In this document: positions 1 to 5,795 of the stretch, piece by piece
How positions within the stretch are numbered: the stretch's first letter is position 1
Layout of the letters: each line of letters starts with the position of its first letter
Origin: Alphaproteobacteria bacterium
Lineage (GTDB): Bacteria > Pseudomonadota > Alphaproteobacteria > Reyranellales > Reyranellaceae
Reading direction: 5' to 3'
Assembly (NCBI GenBank): GCA_005884705.1
Contig: VBAF01000061.1
Location: 1,832 to 7,722 of the forward strand
DNA: 5,891 nucleotides
Notes under the pieces: generated by a model
Databases searched by the model: none
Told to the model about the DNA's origin: nothing
Seen by the model: the letters and a program-made list of their open reading frames with translations, nothing else
Position numbers and translations under genes: made by a program

Positions 1-138
1 CGAGCGATCCATGTAGGCCATCATCAGCACCTCGCCGCTGCCGTGCTGCTGGGCGATCGCGGGCACCAGGCCCTCGGCGTCGAACTGGATGGCCGCGAGC
101 ATCTTGTCGATCGCGGGCTGAGGATAGGTCGTCTGCAT
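1..138 (-). CDS. hisI: Phosphoribosyl-AMP cyclohydrolase (HisI), N-terminal part, runs off the left edge
   Basis: HisI opens the adenine ring of phosphoribosyl-AMP, the third step of cytosolic histidine synthesis. Only the first 46 codons are visible. The protein begins MQTTYPQPAIDKML and then carries the family's N-terminal block, FDAEGLVPAIAQ (about residues 19-30) and GEVLMMAYMDR (about residues 35-45), which matches the usual FDxxGLVPAIAQ...GEVLMLAYMN pattern. The ATG at 138-136 is preceded by GAGG at 148-145 with 6-nt spacing, which supports this start. The zinc-ligand cysteines and the rest of the catalytic region lie outside the window, so it cannot be told whether this is the standard zinc enzyme or a HisI2-type paralogue. 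It is transcribed divergently from zur, 59 bases away, which is not a usual histidine-operon context. The family call is firm; the subtype is open. Confidence 0.9.
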   Translation of the reverse strand, partial: MQTTYPQPAIDKMLAAIQFDAEGLVPAIAQQHGSGEVLMMAYMDRS

Positions 139-140
139 CG

Positions 141-170
141 TTGGCCTCGAAAGGGAAGGGGGCCTATAAT
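141..170 (+). promoter_or_regulatory. Putative sigma70 promoter of zur
   Basis: A perfect -10 hexamer TATAAT lies at 165-170. An 18-base spacer separates it from TTGGCC at 141-146, a 4/6 match to the -35 consensus. Transcription would start near 177, about 20 nt before the zur ATG at 198. No clear Zur-box dyad (of the GTTATA...TATAAC type) is visible in the intergenic region, so autoregulation by Zur cannot be claimed from sequence alone. Confidence 0.5.
145..148 (-). promoter_or_regulatory. Ribosome binding site of hisI
   Basis: GAGG on the minus strand, 6 nt before the ATG at 138-136. It fixes the hisI start and overlaps the last two bases of the proposed zur -35 element on the other strand. 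Confidence 0.55.
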
Positions 171-191
171 CGCCGCTTACCCGCTTGGCAA
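163..191 (-). promoter_or_regulatory. Putative sigma70 promoter of hisI, overlapping the zur promoter
   Basis: On the minus strand TTGCCA (191-186, 5/6 match to the -35 consensus) is followed by a 17-base spacer and TATAGG (168-163, 4/6 match to the -10 consensus). Transcription would start near 156, leaving a leader of about 18 nt that contains the GAGG ribosome site. Its -10 shares the four bases TATA with the oppositely directed zur -10 at 165-170, so polymerase could probably occupy only one of the two at a time. Confidence 0.4.
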
Positions 192-197
192 ATCGGC

Positions 198-698
198 ATG
201 GTGAAAAAAGCCGTCAAAGCTCCCTCACACGGCCCCGGCAAGGGCCACGACCACGAGCATTGCATCGAGGACGCGGTCGTGGCCGCAGAGAAGCTGTGCT
301 CGGACAAGGGCCTGCGTTTCACGCCGCTTCGGCGGCGCGTGCTCGAGCTGGTTTGGTCGAGCCACAAGCCGGTCGGCGCCTACGCGCTGCTCGACCAGCT
401 GCGCGACGAGGATCTCGGCTCGGCGCCGCCGACGGTCTATCGCGCGCTCGACTTCCTGATCGAGAACGGGCTGATCCACCGCATCGAGCGCATGAACGCC
501 TTCGTCGGCTGCAGCCACCCCGGCGAGACCCATCGCGGCTTCTTCCTGATCTGCGGCGAATGCGGCAACGCCCAGGAGATGGAGAGCGCCCCCGTCGCCG
601 ACTCGATCGCCCTGTCGGCCAGCCGCCGCGGCTTTGCCGCGCGCGACATGACGCTCGAGGTCACCGGCACCTGCGCCGAGTGCCGGCGGGCTGAATAA
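198..698 (+). CDS. zur: Zinc uptake regulator Zur (Fur family)
   Basis: A cytosolic zinc-responsive repressor of 166 aa. Zur dimers loaded with zinc typically shut off zinc uptake and zinc-sparing genes. The N-terminal winged helix spans about residues 25-95 and includes the recognition-helix region PPTVYRALDFLIENGLIHR (77-95), very close to E. coli Zur (PPTVYRALDFLLEQGFVHK). The regulatory zinc ligands of E. coli Zur are all matched: H94, C105, H112 and E127. Both structural CxxC pairs are present (C119/C122 and C159/C162). The N-terminus is rich in His, with H11, H17, H19 and H21 followed by C22. I chose ATG 198 because a longer in-frame reading from TTG 141 would start upstream of the TATAAT at 165-170 and leave only 2 bases to the hisI start; the GTG at 201 is also possible. 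The Shine-Dalgarno match is weak. No znuABC is visible. Confidence 0.92.
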   Translation: MVKKAVKAPSHGPGKGHDHEHCIEDAVVAAEKLCSDKGLRFTPLRRRVLELVWSSHKPVGAYALLDQLRDEDLGSAPPTVYRALDFLIENGLIHRIERMNAFVGCSHPGETHRGFFLICGECGNAQEMESAPVADSIALSASRRGFAARDMTLEVTGTCAECRRAE

Positions 699-837
699 TT
701 CCTCTCAAGCCGAAATAACCGGCCGGTGCCTTCAAAACAGCGCGATTTCGACACCGAGAATGGCTAAAGTTGCAGAGCCGGTCGAGCGATGGGTGCCCCC
801 TGCAGCGGCCGGCGAGAAATTGTTGCGTCCTTCTGTC

Positions 838-843
838 GAGGGA
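838..843 (+). promoter_or_regulatory. Ribosome binding site deciding the start of the small exported protein
   Basis: GAGGGA lies 6 nt before ATG 850 but directly abuts ATG 844, so it favours initiation at 850. An upstream in-frame ATG at 760 would place about 30 residues in front of the signal peptide and has no comparable ribosome site. Confidence 0.6.
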
Positions 844-849
844 ATGTCG

Positions 850-1215
850 ATGCTGAAAAGAGCAGCTGTAGCCACCCTGGTGGCCCTCCTTCTTGCCGCG
901 CCCGCGTTGGCCGAGCCGGCAATTTACACCTGGACAGGATATGGCCTGAACGTCCCCGGAAGCGGCAAGTGCCCGATCTACAAGATGACCATCGACGTCA
1001 CGGTCGTCGGCACGGATGTGCAGGGACGCTTCCAGCAGGAAGGCCGCCCGGAGCGGAACTTCAAGGCGACGCTGGGCGCCGACAAGAAGTTCAAGACGAC
1101 GGCCATCGTGGGCGGTGGCAACAAGATGGACGTCGTGGGCTCCCTCAAGGAGGGCGCCTCGACGATCATGCTCGACGGCTACTGCCTTTTCGAGGGCAAG
1201 CTTACGCCGAAGTAG
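850..1215 (+). CDS. Small exported protein of unknown function
   Basis: I do not recognise a characterised family. The reading predicts 121 aa. Residues 1-21 form a clear Sec signal peptide: MLKR, a hydrophobic core rich in Ala, Leu and Val, then the cleavage site ALA|EP. That leaves a mature protein of about 100 residues in the periplasm or outside the cell. The mature part alternates hydrophobic and polar residues (for example MTIDVTVVG and TIMLDGYCLFEG), suggesting a mostly beta fold. It has exactly two cysteines, C41 in SGKCPIY and C112 in DGYCLFEG, which could form a disulfide linking the ends. It ends with TAG shortly before the convergent binding-protein gene. It sits 151 nt after zur on the same strand, but there is no evidence of co-transcription or a zinc role: the mature chain contains no His-rich or other obvious metal site. 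That it is a real gene is supported by the signal peptide and ribosome site. Confidence 0.8.
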   Translation: MLKRAAVATLVALLLAAPALAEPAIYTWTGYGLNVPGSGKCPIYKMTIDVTVVGTDVQGRFQQEGRPERNFKATLGADKKFKTTAIVGGGNKMDVVGSLKEGASTIMLDGYCLFEGKLTPK

Positions 1216-1241
1216 TCGCCCAATAGGCTCTGAACGGCGGC

Positions 1242-1264
1242 GGGTCGGCCCTACGGGCTGATCC
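1242..1264 (+). terminator. Hairpin between convergent genes, possible terminator without U-tract
   Basis: A 10-bp stem (1242-1251 paired with 1255-1264, two G-U wobbles in the + strand RNA) encloses a 3-nt loop. It starts 26 nt after the stop of the small exported protein and overlaps the last codons of the convergent binding-protein gene. There is no T-run after it on either strand, and on the minus strand the two wobbles become A-C mismatches. If it acts at all, it would stop + strand transcripts. Confidence 0.25.
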
Positions 1265-3104
1265 AGAACGTGTCGGGCTTGTAGAGCCCGATATAGCCGC
1301 CCGGATCCCACGCCCAGTAACCCTTCTCCGGCACGTTGCGCACCTTCTTGCCGACCGTCAGCGGCTGGCGCACCGCATTCACCGTGCCGATCGAGAAGAC
1401 CTGTTCGGCGTTCACCGCCAGGATCTCGTCCCAGGCCCTGCGGCGCTCGGCGTCGTCGGTCGAGCGCTCCCACTGGTGCAGCAGCTCGAGCAGCTTCTTG
1501 CCTTCCTCGCTGTCGCAGGCCTCGCCTTGCTTGCCCTTCGATTCGATGAACAGACCCCATTTCGGCCATTGCAAGCCGCCCAGCATCACCGGCGCGAACT
1601 CCTTCGGGCTGGTGTCACCCGTCGGCGCCGCGGTGGTTACCCCGGCATAGGCGGTCATGATCGCCTCGCCGGACGAGGTCCGCAGCCGGAAGTTCTCGGC
1701 GGTCTGCGGCTTGAGCTCGATCCGGATGCCGACCTTCTTCCAGTGATCGCGGACCAGGGTCATGGCGTCGACCTCGTCGGCCTTCTCGCTGGTGTGCTCG
1801 ACGACGATCAGCGCCGGCTGACCGTTCGGCAGCAGGCGGACGCCGTCGCTGCCCTTCTTGTCGAGCCCGAGCTCGTCGAGCAGCTTCTCGGCCGTCTTGA
1901 CGTCATGGGTCGCCCACTTGGTGCCGTACTCCGGCTTGAACAGCGGAGAGCGCGGCATGATGGTGTTGGCCGACGGCTTGGCCATGCCGAGCGCGCGGCG
2001 GAAGCGGACGTCGCGATTGAGCTTCTTCCAGGTCTCGTCGTTGGCATTCAGATTGGGATAGAAGGCGACCTCCGAGCCCGAACCCTTCTCCCACAACAGG
2101 ACCTTGACGCCGGATTTCTTCGCCGCGTCACGCAGGAAAGTGTAGTCGCTCAGGCCGAGATAGCGCGGCTGCAGGTCCGATTCGCCGAGGCCCGCCTTGG
2201 CCGGGATCAGGTTGGCCGCGACCACCGTGAAGGTGACCTTGTCGAGGTAGGGCAGCTGCACGCCCTTCTCGTCGACCCGGTAGTAGTAGGGATTGCGCTC
2301 GAACACGAAGCGTTGCGACGGCGGCGGTGTCATCAGTTTCCAGGCATTGAGCGTCGGCATGTCGACATTGCTGTTGCCGTACATCGCGTCCTGGCGCCGG
2401 AAGATGTTGGCCCAACGGCTGCCTTTGTGAACCTTCAGGATTTCCTCCTCGGGCGTGTACTTGCCGTGGAGGGTCTTGAGATAGTGCGCCGGCCGGAACA
2501 GGAAGAGGGGCGCCGCGCGCGCCTGGCTTTCGATGAAATAGGGGTTGGGTTTGTCCCAGCTGTAGCGGATCGTCCGCTCATCGACGATCTCGACCTTGGG
2601 CGGCTTGCCGTCGACGAGCAGTTCGACGGACGGTCCGGAAGGCGACAGTTCGCTGTTATTGGCGACATCCTCCCAGAAGAAGCGGAAGTCCTCGGTGGTG
2701 AAGGGTTTGCCGTCCGACCACTTGTGGCCGGCGCGCAGCTTCAGGGTGAATTCGCGGCCATCCTTGGCCTCGTAGCTTTCCAGGATGTCGGCCTGCAGCT
2801 TGAACTGGTCGTCGTACACGATCAGTCGCGCGTTCGAGTAGAGCGTCATCAGGCGCGTGTCGCGCGTATTGGCGACCAGCATGTTGACCTGGCCGCCGGG
2901 CCTGCCGGCGCCGTCCGCCCCAGAGAAATGCTTCACGATCGACGGCGCATCGGGGATGCGCTTGTCGACCGGCGGCAGGGAGCCTGCCTTCACCTGCTCG
3001 GCGAGGCTCGGCGTCTCCTGCATCTTGACGGTGGGCGCGGCGCGAGCGATCGCCGGCGCCAGGAAGGTAAGGCCTACGCCCGCGGTGAAATCGCGTCGCT
3101 TCAT
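1251..3104 (-). CDS. ABC transporter solute-binding protein, family 5 (DppA/OppA-like), with apparent internal deletion
   Basis: A periplasmic binding component for import of peptides or other small solutes (SBP_bac_5 family), 617 aa. It begins MKRRDFTAG, a twin-arginine motif, and the signal peptide probably ends at ARA|AP (about residue 22), so export may be by Tat. The family hallmark LRAGHKWSDGKPFTTEDF is at residues 123-140. DVRFRRALGMA at 365-375 and a C-terminal WDPGGYIGLYKPDTFW tail also fit the large binding proteins of this type. The ATG at 3104-3102 has GAGG at 3115-3112, 7 nt upstream. Family members, as I recall them, continue after FRRALxxA with an [IV][ND]RxEINxVxxFGLA block of about 15 residues; here A375 is followed directly by KPSANT, so this piece seems missing in frame. 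No permease or ATPase gene is in view. The substrate is unknown. Confidence 0.9.
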   Translation of the reverse strand: MKRRDFTAGVGLTFLAPAIARAAPTVKMQETPSLAEQVKAGSLPPVDKRIPDAPSIVKHFSGADGAGRPGGQVNMLVANTRDTRLMTLYSNARLIVYDDQFKLQADILESYEAKDGREFTLKLRAGHKWSDGKPFTTEDFRFFWEDVANNSELSPSGPSVELLVDGKPPKVEIVDERTIRYSWDKPNPYFIESQARAAPLFLFRPAHYLKTLHGKYTPEEEILKVHKGSRWANIFRRQDAMYGNSNVDMPTLNAWKLMTPPPSQRFVFERNPYYYRVDEKGVQLPYLDKVTFTVVAANLIPAKAGLGESDLQPRYLGLSDYTFLRDAAKKSGVKVLLWEKGSGSEVAFYPNLNANDETWKKLNRDVRFRRALGMAKPSANTIMPRSPLFKPEYGTKWATHDVKTAEKLLDELGLDKKGSDGVRLLPNGQPALIVVEHTSEKADEVDAMTLVRDHWKKVGIRIELKPQTAENFRLRTSSGEAIMTAYAGVTTAAPTGDTSPKEFAPVMLGGLQWPKWGLFIESKGKQGEACDSEEGKKLLELLHQWERSTDDAERRRAWDEILAVNAEQVFSIGTVNAVRQPLTVGKKVRNVPEKGYWAWDPGGYIGLYKPDTFWISP

Positions 3105-3219
3105 CGTGTCGCCTCGTCCTGCCGTTCTTGTTGGAGGGACGGTCCGACAATGCGCCCCCTGCATCAAGTCTGAATGACTCCCCCGCAACATACGGTCGCA
3201 GGGCGCAACCTTTTCGCAG
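3105..3219 (-). other. 115-nt intergenic region between the two solute-binding protein genes
   Basis: The gap is long enough to hold a promoter for the family 5 binding-protein gene, but I find no -35/-10 pair good enough to call. The only clear signal is the GAGG ribosome site at 3115-3112. Just after the TctC gene there is a short imperfect dyad (3194-3199 with 3205-3210) without a T-run in the direction of transcription. Confidence 0.5.
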
Positions 3220-4167
3220 TCAGTCGATCTGGATGCCGAGCGGCGGCAATTCCTTCCTGTAGCGCTCGATTTCGCTCGCGACATAGGCGGCGAACTCGGC
3301 CGGCGGCAGGCCGACGATCTCGGCACCGTTGTCGCGGGTGAAGGTCTCGAACGACTTCTCGTGCGCCGCCTTGAGGATGCTTTTGTAGAGCTGGTCGACG
3401 AGCGCCGGCGGCAGCCTGGGTGGCCCCCAGAAGCCCGACCAGCCGGGAATGTCGGCCTCGATGCCGTATTCGCCGAAGGTCGGCGCGTCAGGCAGCTGCG
3501 GCATGCGCCTGGCGCTCGAGATGCCGAGCATGCGCAGCTTGCCGGCCTGCAGGTACTGCATGATCAGCGACGGCGAGACGAAGAAGGAATCGATCGTGCC
3601 GGCCAGCGCGTCGTTGATCGGCGTGCTCTTGTAAGGCACGTGGATGAGCTGGACCTTGGCGCTGCGGCAGAACAGCTCGCCGACCACGTGCGTGGTGTTG
3701 CCGATGCCCGACGAGCCGTAGGTGATCTTGCCCGGCTCGGCGCGCGCCGCCGCGAGATACTGGTCCATCGTCTTGAAGCGCGACTCGCCCGACACCATCA
3801 GGCCGAAGCCCTGGCTGCGGGTCAGGAGGGTGATCGGCGTGAAGCCCTCGATCGGATCGTAGGGCAGCTTGCGCATCAGCACCGCGTTCGTGGTGTGACC
3901 GCCGGTCGTGTAGAGCACGGTGTTGCCGTCCGGCCTGGCGCGCGAAACCTCGAGCGAGCCGATCGTCGTGCCGCCGCCCGGCTTGTCGTCGACCATCGCG
4001 GTACGACCGGTGGCGATGCGAAAGGCTTCGGCAAAGACGCGCATGGTGTTGTCGGTGCCCGAGCCCGGTCCGAACGGCACGACGATGCGCAGGCTGGTGT
4101 CCTGGGCAATCGCCGGCGAGGCGAGGAGGGCAGCCCCCGCCAGGACGGTGCGTCGCGCCATGGCCAT
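3220..4167 (-). CDS. TctC/Bug-family tripartite tricarboxylate-type solute-binding protein
   Basis: A periplasmic binding protein of the Bug family (PF03401), 315 aa, a normal length. The family typically captures carboxylates and aromatic acids. Residues 1-21 are a signal peptide with twin arginines (MAMARRTVLAG) ending SPAIA|QD. Family motifs follow in order: LRIVVPFGPGSGTDN at 26-40, DDKPGGGTTIG at 60-70, RPDGNTVLYTT at 78-88, LPYDPIEGFTPI at 101-112, ITYGSSGIGNTTH at 148-160, HVPYKS at 176-181 and LPDAPTFGE at 225-233. ATG 4167 is favoured over ATG 4161 because AAGG at 4180-4177 is 9 nt from it. The start lies 4 nt after the stop of the FAD hydroxylase gene, with the ribosome site inside that gene, so the two are almost certainly one transcription unit. 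No TctA/TctB membrane genes are in view, as is common for orphan Bug proteins. The ligand cannot be read from sequence; an aromatic substrate of the neighbouring hydroxylase is an inference. Confidence 0.92.
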   Translation of the reverse strand: MAMARRTVLAGAALLASPAIAQDTSLRIVVPFGPGSGTDNTMRVFAEAFRIATGRTAMVDDKPGGGTTIGSLEVSRARPDGNTVLYTTGGHTTNAVLMRKLPYDPIEGFTPITLLTRSQGFGLMVSGESRFKTMDQYLAAARAEPGKITYGSSGIGNTTHVVGELFCRSAKVQLIHVPYKSTPINDALAGTIDSFFVSPSLIMQYLQAGKLRMLGISSARRMPQLPDAPTFGEYGIEADIPGWSGFWGPPRLPPALVDQLYKSILKAAHEKSFETFTRDNGAEIVGLPPAEFAAYVASEIERYRKELPPLGIQID

Positions 4168-4171
4168 CGCG

Positions 4172-5749
4172 TCAGGCCTTTCCGTCGATCGCGTCGATCG
4201 CGCCGGCCAAGGCGCGATCCGGATCGGCGGCGAGGCCGGCGCTACGCCAGCCGACATGGCCGTCAGGCCGCACCAGCACCGCACCGGCCTCGTCGATGCC
4301 GTAGAGCTCGCGCCACGGCTCCTCGTCGCCGAGCGCGATCGGCTTGACCTCAAGGGGCCGCGCCGCGTCGACCCAGGCACCGCCCTTGGCGCCGGCGAGC
4401 AGCACGAAGCCGTTGCCCACCAGGTCGATCGTCGAGAGGCGCTCGCCATCCTTCTTCACCCAGGCGTGCGGCGCCCGCGCACCCGGCCAGGCGGAGGGCG
4501 CGTAGTCGGTCACCGGGTTGGCGACCACCGGCGGCGGGCTGCCGTCGGGCAGCACGGCGGCCGAACTGTAAGTGGCGCCGAAGATCATGCCCTGCTCGTT
4601 CAGGAACTCGCGCCGCGCGCCAGTGCCCTGCAGGGTCTTCTCGGTGCGGCCCATCGAGACGGCGTTGGCCAGCGCCTGCTCGGTGATCGCCTTGCCGAAC
4701 GGCTGGCGCTCGTCGTGATAGGTGTCGAGCAGGGCGGGCGCGGCCTTGCCCTGCAGCACGCGAGCCATTTTCCAGCACAGGTTCTGGACGTCCTGGATCC
4801 CGGTGTTCATGCCGAAGCCGCCGGTCGGCGGCATCTCGTGCGCGGCATCGCCGGCCAGGAACACGCAGCCCACGCGATAGCGCTCGGCGACCTGGGCCGA
4901 GGCGACCCACGGCGCCACACCCAGCACCTTCACCGGCAGGTCGGGAACGCCGACCGCACGCCGGATCATGTCGGCGGAATGCTGCGGCGTGAAATCCTCC
5001 GGCTTGCGGCCATGTGCCTTCAGGGAATTCACCAGAAAGCCCCAGCGATCGTGCGCGTTGATGGTGAGGAAGGTCGCACGCATCTCCTCGTTCTCGACGA
5101 AGTAGAGCGCGGCCGGCCGGTCCTGGGTCCACGGCCGAAGATCGGCCTCGAACAGCACGTTCACGCTGTCATAGACATCCTTGTGGCCCTGCATGCCGAC
5201 GCCGAGCGCCGTGCGCACGCGGCTCTGCGCGCCGTCGGCAGCGATCATGTATTGCGCGGCGACCTGCTCGGTTTCGCCGGTCCTCGTATTGATGAGCGTC
5301 GCCACCACGCCGGATGCGCTCTGCTCGAAGGTCGTGAGCTCGGTGTCGAATTGCAGCATCCCGAGCGGCTGCTGCTCGGCACAGCGCCGCAACACCGGCT
5401 CGAGATAGTCCTGCGCGCACAGGCAGGCCCGCACCGGTGTCACCTCGGCGCGCGCCGCACTCTGGCCGAACGGCACGCGTCGCTCGATCTCCTCGCCGGC
5501 CAGGGTCTTCGTCCAGACGATGAAGCCGACCTTGTCGGGCGGCAGGCCGGCGGCGCGAACATCATCCTCGATGCCCTGCTGGTGGAAGATCTCCATGGTG
5601 CGGGCATTGATGCCGCGCGCCTTGGGATGGATCGCGGTGCCGGGATGGCGCTCGACCAGCAGCGACCTGATGCCGAGCCGCGACAGCATCAGCGAGGCGG
5701 TGAGGCCGACCGGGCCGCCGCCCGCGATCAAGACGGGGACTTCCTTCAT
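4172..5749 (-). CDS. FAD-dependent aromatic monooxygenase (group A flavoprotein hydroxylase)
   Basis: A cytosolic NAD(P)H-dependent flavoenzyme, 525 aa, of the FAD_binding_3 family (relatives include MhpA and phenol/polyketide hydroxylases), expected to insert one oxygen atom into an aromatic ring. The N-terminal Rossmann motif VLIAGGGPVGL is at 6-16 (G10, G12, G15), with the adenine-ribose acid near E33. The DG motif is at AADGAQSRVR (170-179), and the ribityl-binding GD motif at FLAGDAAHEMPPTGG (297-311), followed by NTGIQDVQNLCWKM. Residues about 430-505 form the thioredoxin-like C-terminal domain of this subfamily, ending in the usual VRPDGHVGWRS (493-503). ATG 5749 directly precedes the dinucleotide-binding fold and has GGGGGA 10 nt upstream. 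It lies 46 nt after a metC-like gene and 4 nt before the TctC-family gene. The substrate is not identifiable. Confidence 0.92.
   Translation of the reverse strand: MKEVPVLIAGGGPVGLTASLMLSRLGIRSLLVERHPGTAIHPKARGINARTMEIFHQQGIEDDVRAAGLPPDKVGFIVWTKTLAGEEIERRVPFGQSAARAEVTPVRACLCAQDYLEPVLRRCAEQQPLGMLQFDTELTTFEQSASGVVATLINTRTGETEQVAAQYMIAADGAQSRVRTALGVGMQGHKDVYDSVNVLFEADLRPWTQDRPAALYFVENEEMRATFLTINAHDRWGFLVNSLKAHGRKPEDFTPQHSADMIRRAVGVPDLPVKVLGVAPWVASAQVAERYRVGCVFLAGDAAHEMPPTGGFGMNTGIQDVQNLCWKMARVLQGKAAPALLDTYHDERQPFGKAITEQALANAVSMGRTEKTLQGTGARREFLNEQGMIFGATYSSAAVLPDGSPPPVVANPVTDYAPSAWPGARAPHAWVKKDGERLSTIDLVGNGFVLLAGAKGGAWVDAARPLEVKPIALGDEEPWRELYGIDEAGAVLVRPDGHVGWRSAGLAADPDRALAGAIDAIDGKA
4177..4183 (-). 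promoter_or_regulatory. Ribosome binding site of the TctC-family gene inside the hydroxylase gene
   Basis: GGAAAGG on the minus strand lies within the last codons of the hydroxylase gene, 9 nt before ATG 4167. It supports translational coupling of the two genes. Confidence 0.5.
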
Positions 5750-5795
5750 GACCAAAACGTCCCCCGTCCGGATTGCCAACGCAGGCGAGCCGCCC
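5750..5795 (-). other. 46-nt intergenic spacer before the hydroxylase gene
   Basis: It contains the hydroxylase ribosome site (GGGGGA, 5765-5760). I see no convincing promoter or terminator, so read-through from the upstream metC-like gene is likely. Confidence 0.4.

Noticed and set aside
141..197. N-terminal extension of Zur from TTG 141
   Set aside because: It would begin upstream of the TATAAT promoter element and 2 bases from the hisI start codon. ATG 198 gives a normal Zur length.
139..197. A Zur-box operator in the hisI-zur gap
   Set aside because: I searched the gap for a GTTATA/TATAAC-type inverted repeat and found only the TATAAT of the promoter, with no matching half-site.
718..727. 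Perfect 10-base palindrome ACCGGCCGGT after zur
   Set aside because: It has no loop and no following T-run. Short GC palindromes are expected by chance in DNA of this composition.
661..1569. Minus strand open frame (302 codons) spanning the small exported protein and the end of the binding-protein gene
   Set aside because: It overlaps three real genes in the wrong frame, has an Arg-rich composition and shows no domain or ribosome site.
1476..3173. Long + strand open frame (565 codons) opposite the family 5 binding-protein gene
   Set aside because: It is antisense to a gene with clear family motifs. It is low-complexity, rich in Arg, Val, Leu and Asp, with no recognisable domain, as expected of a GC-rich shadow frame.
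3194..3210. Short dyad just downstream of the TctC-family gene
   Set aside because: The stem has only 6 bp with a wobble and no T-run in the direction of transcription. The TTTT lies on the + strand side, where the stem has a mismatch and no gene ends.
4168..4449. Upstream extension of the TctC-family reading frame into the hydroxylase gene
   Set aside because: The extra residues are an out-of-frame reading of the hydroxylase gene. The signal peptide begins at 4167.
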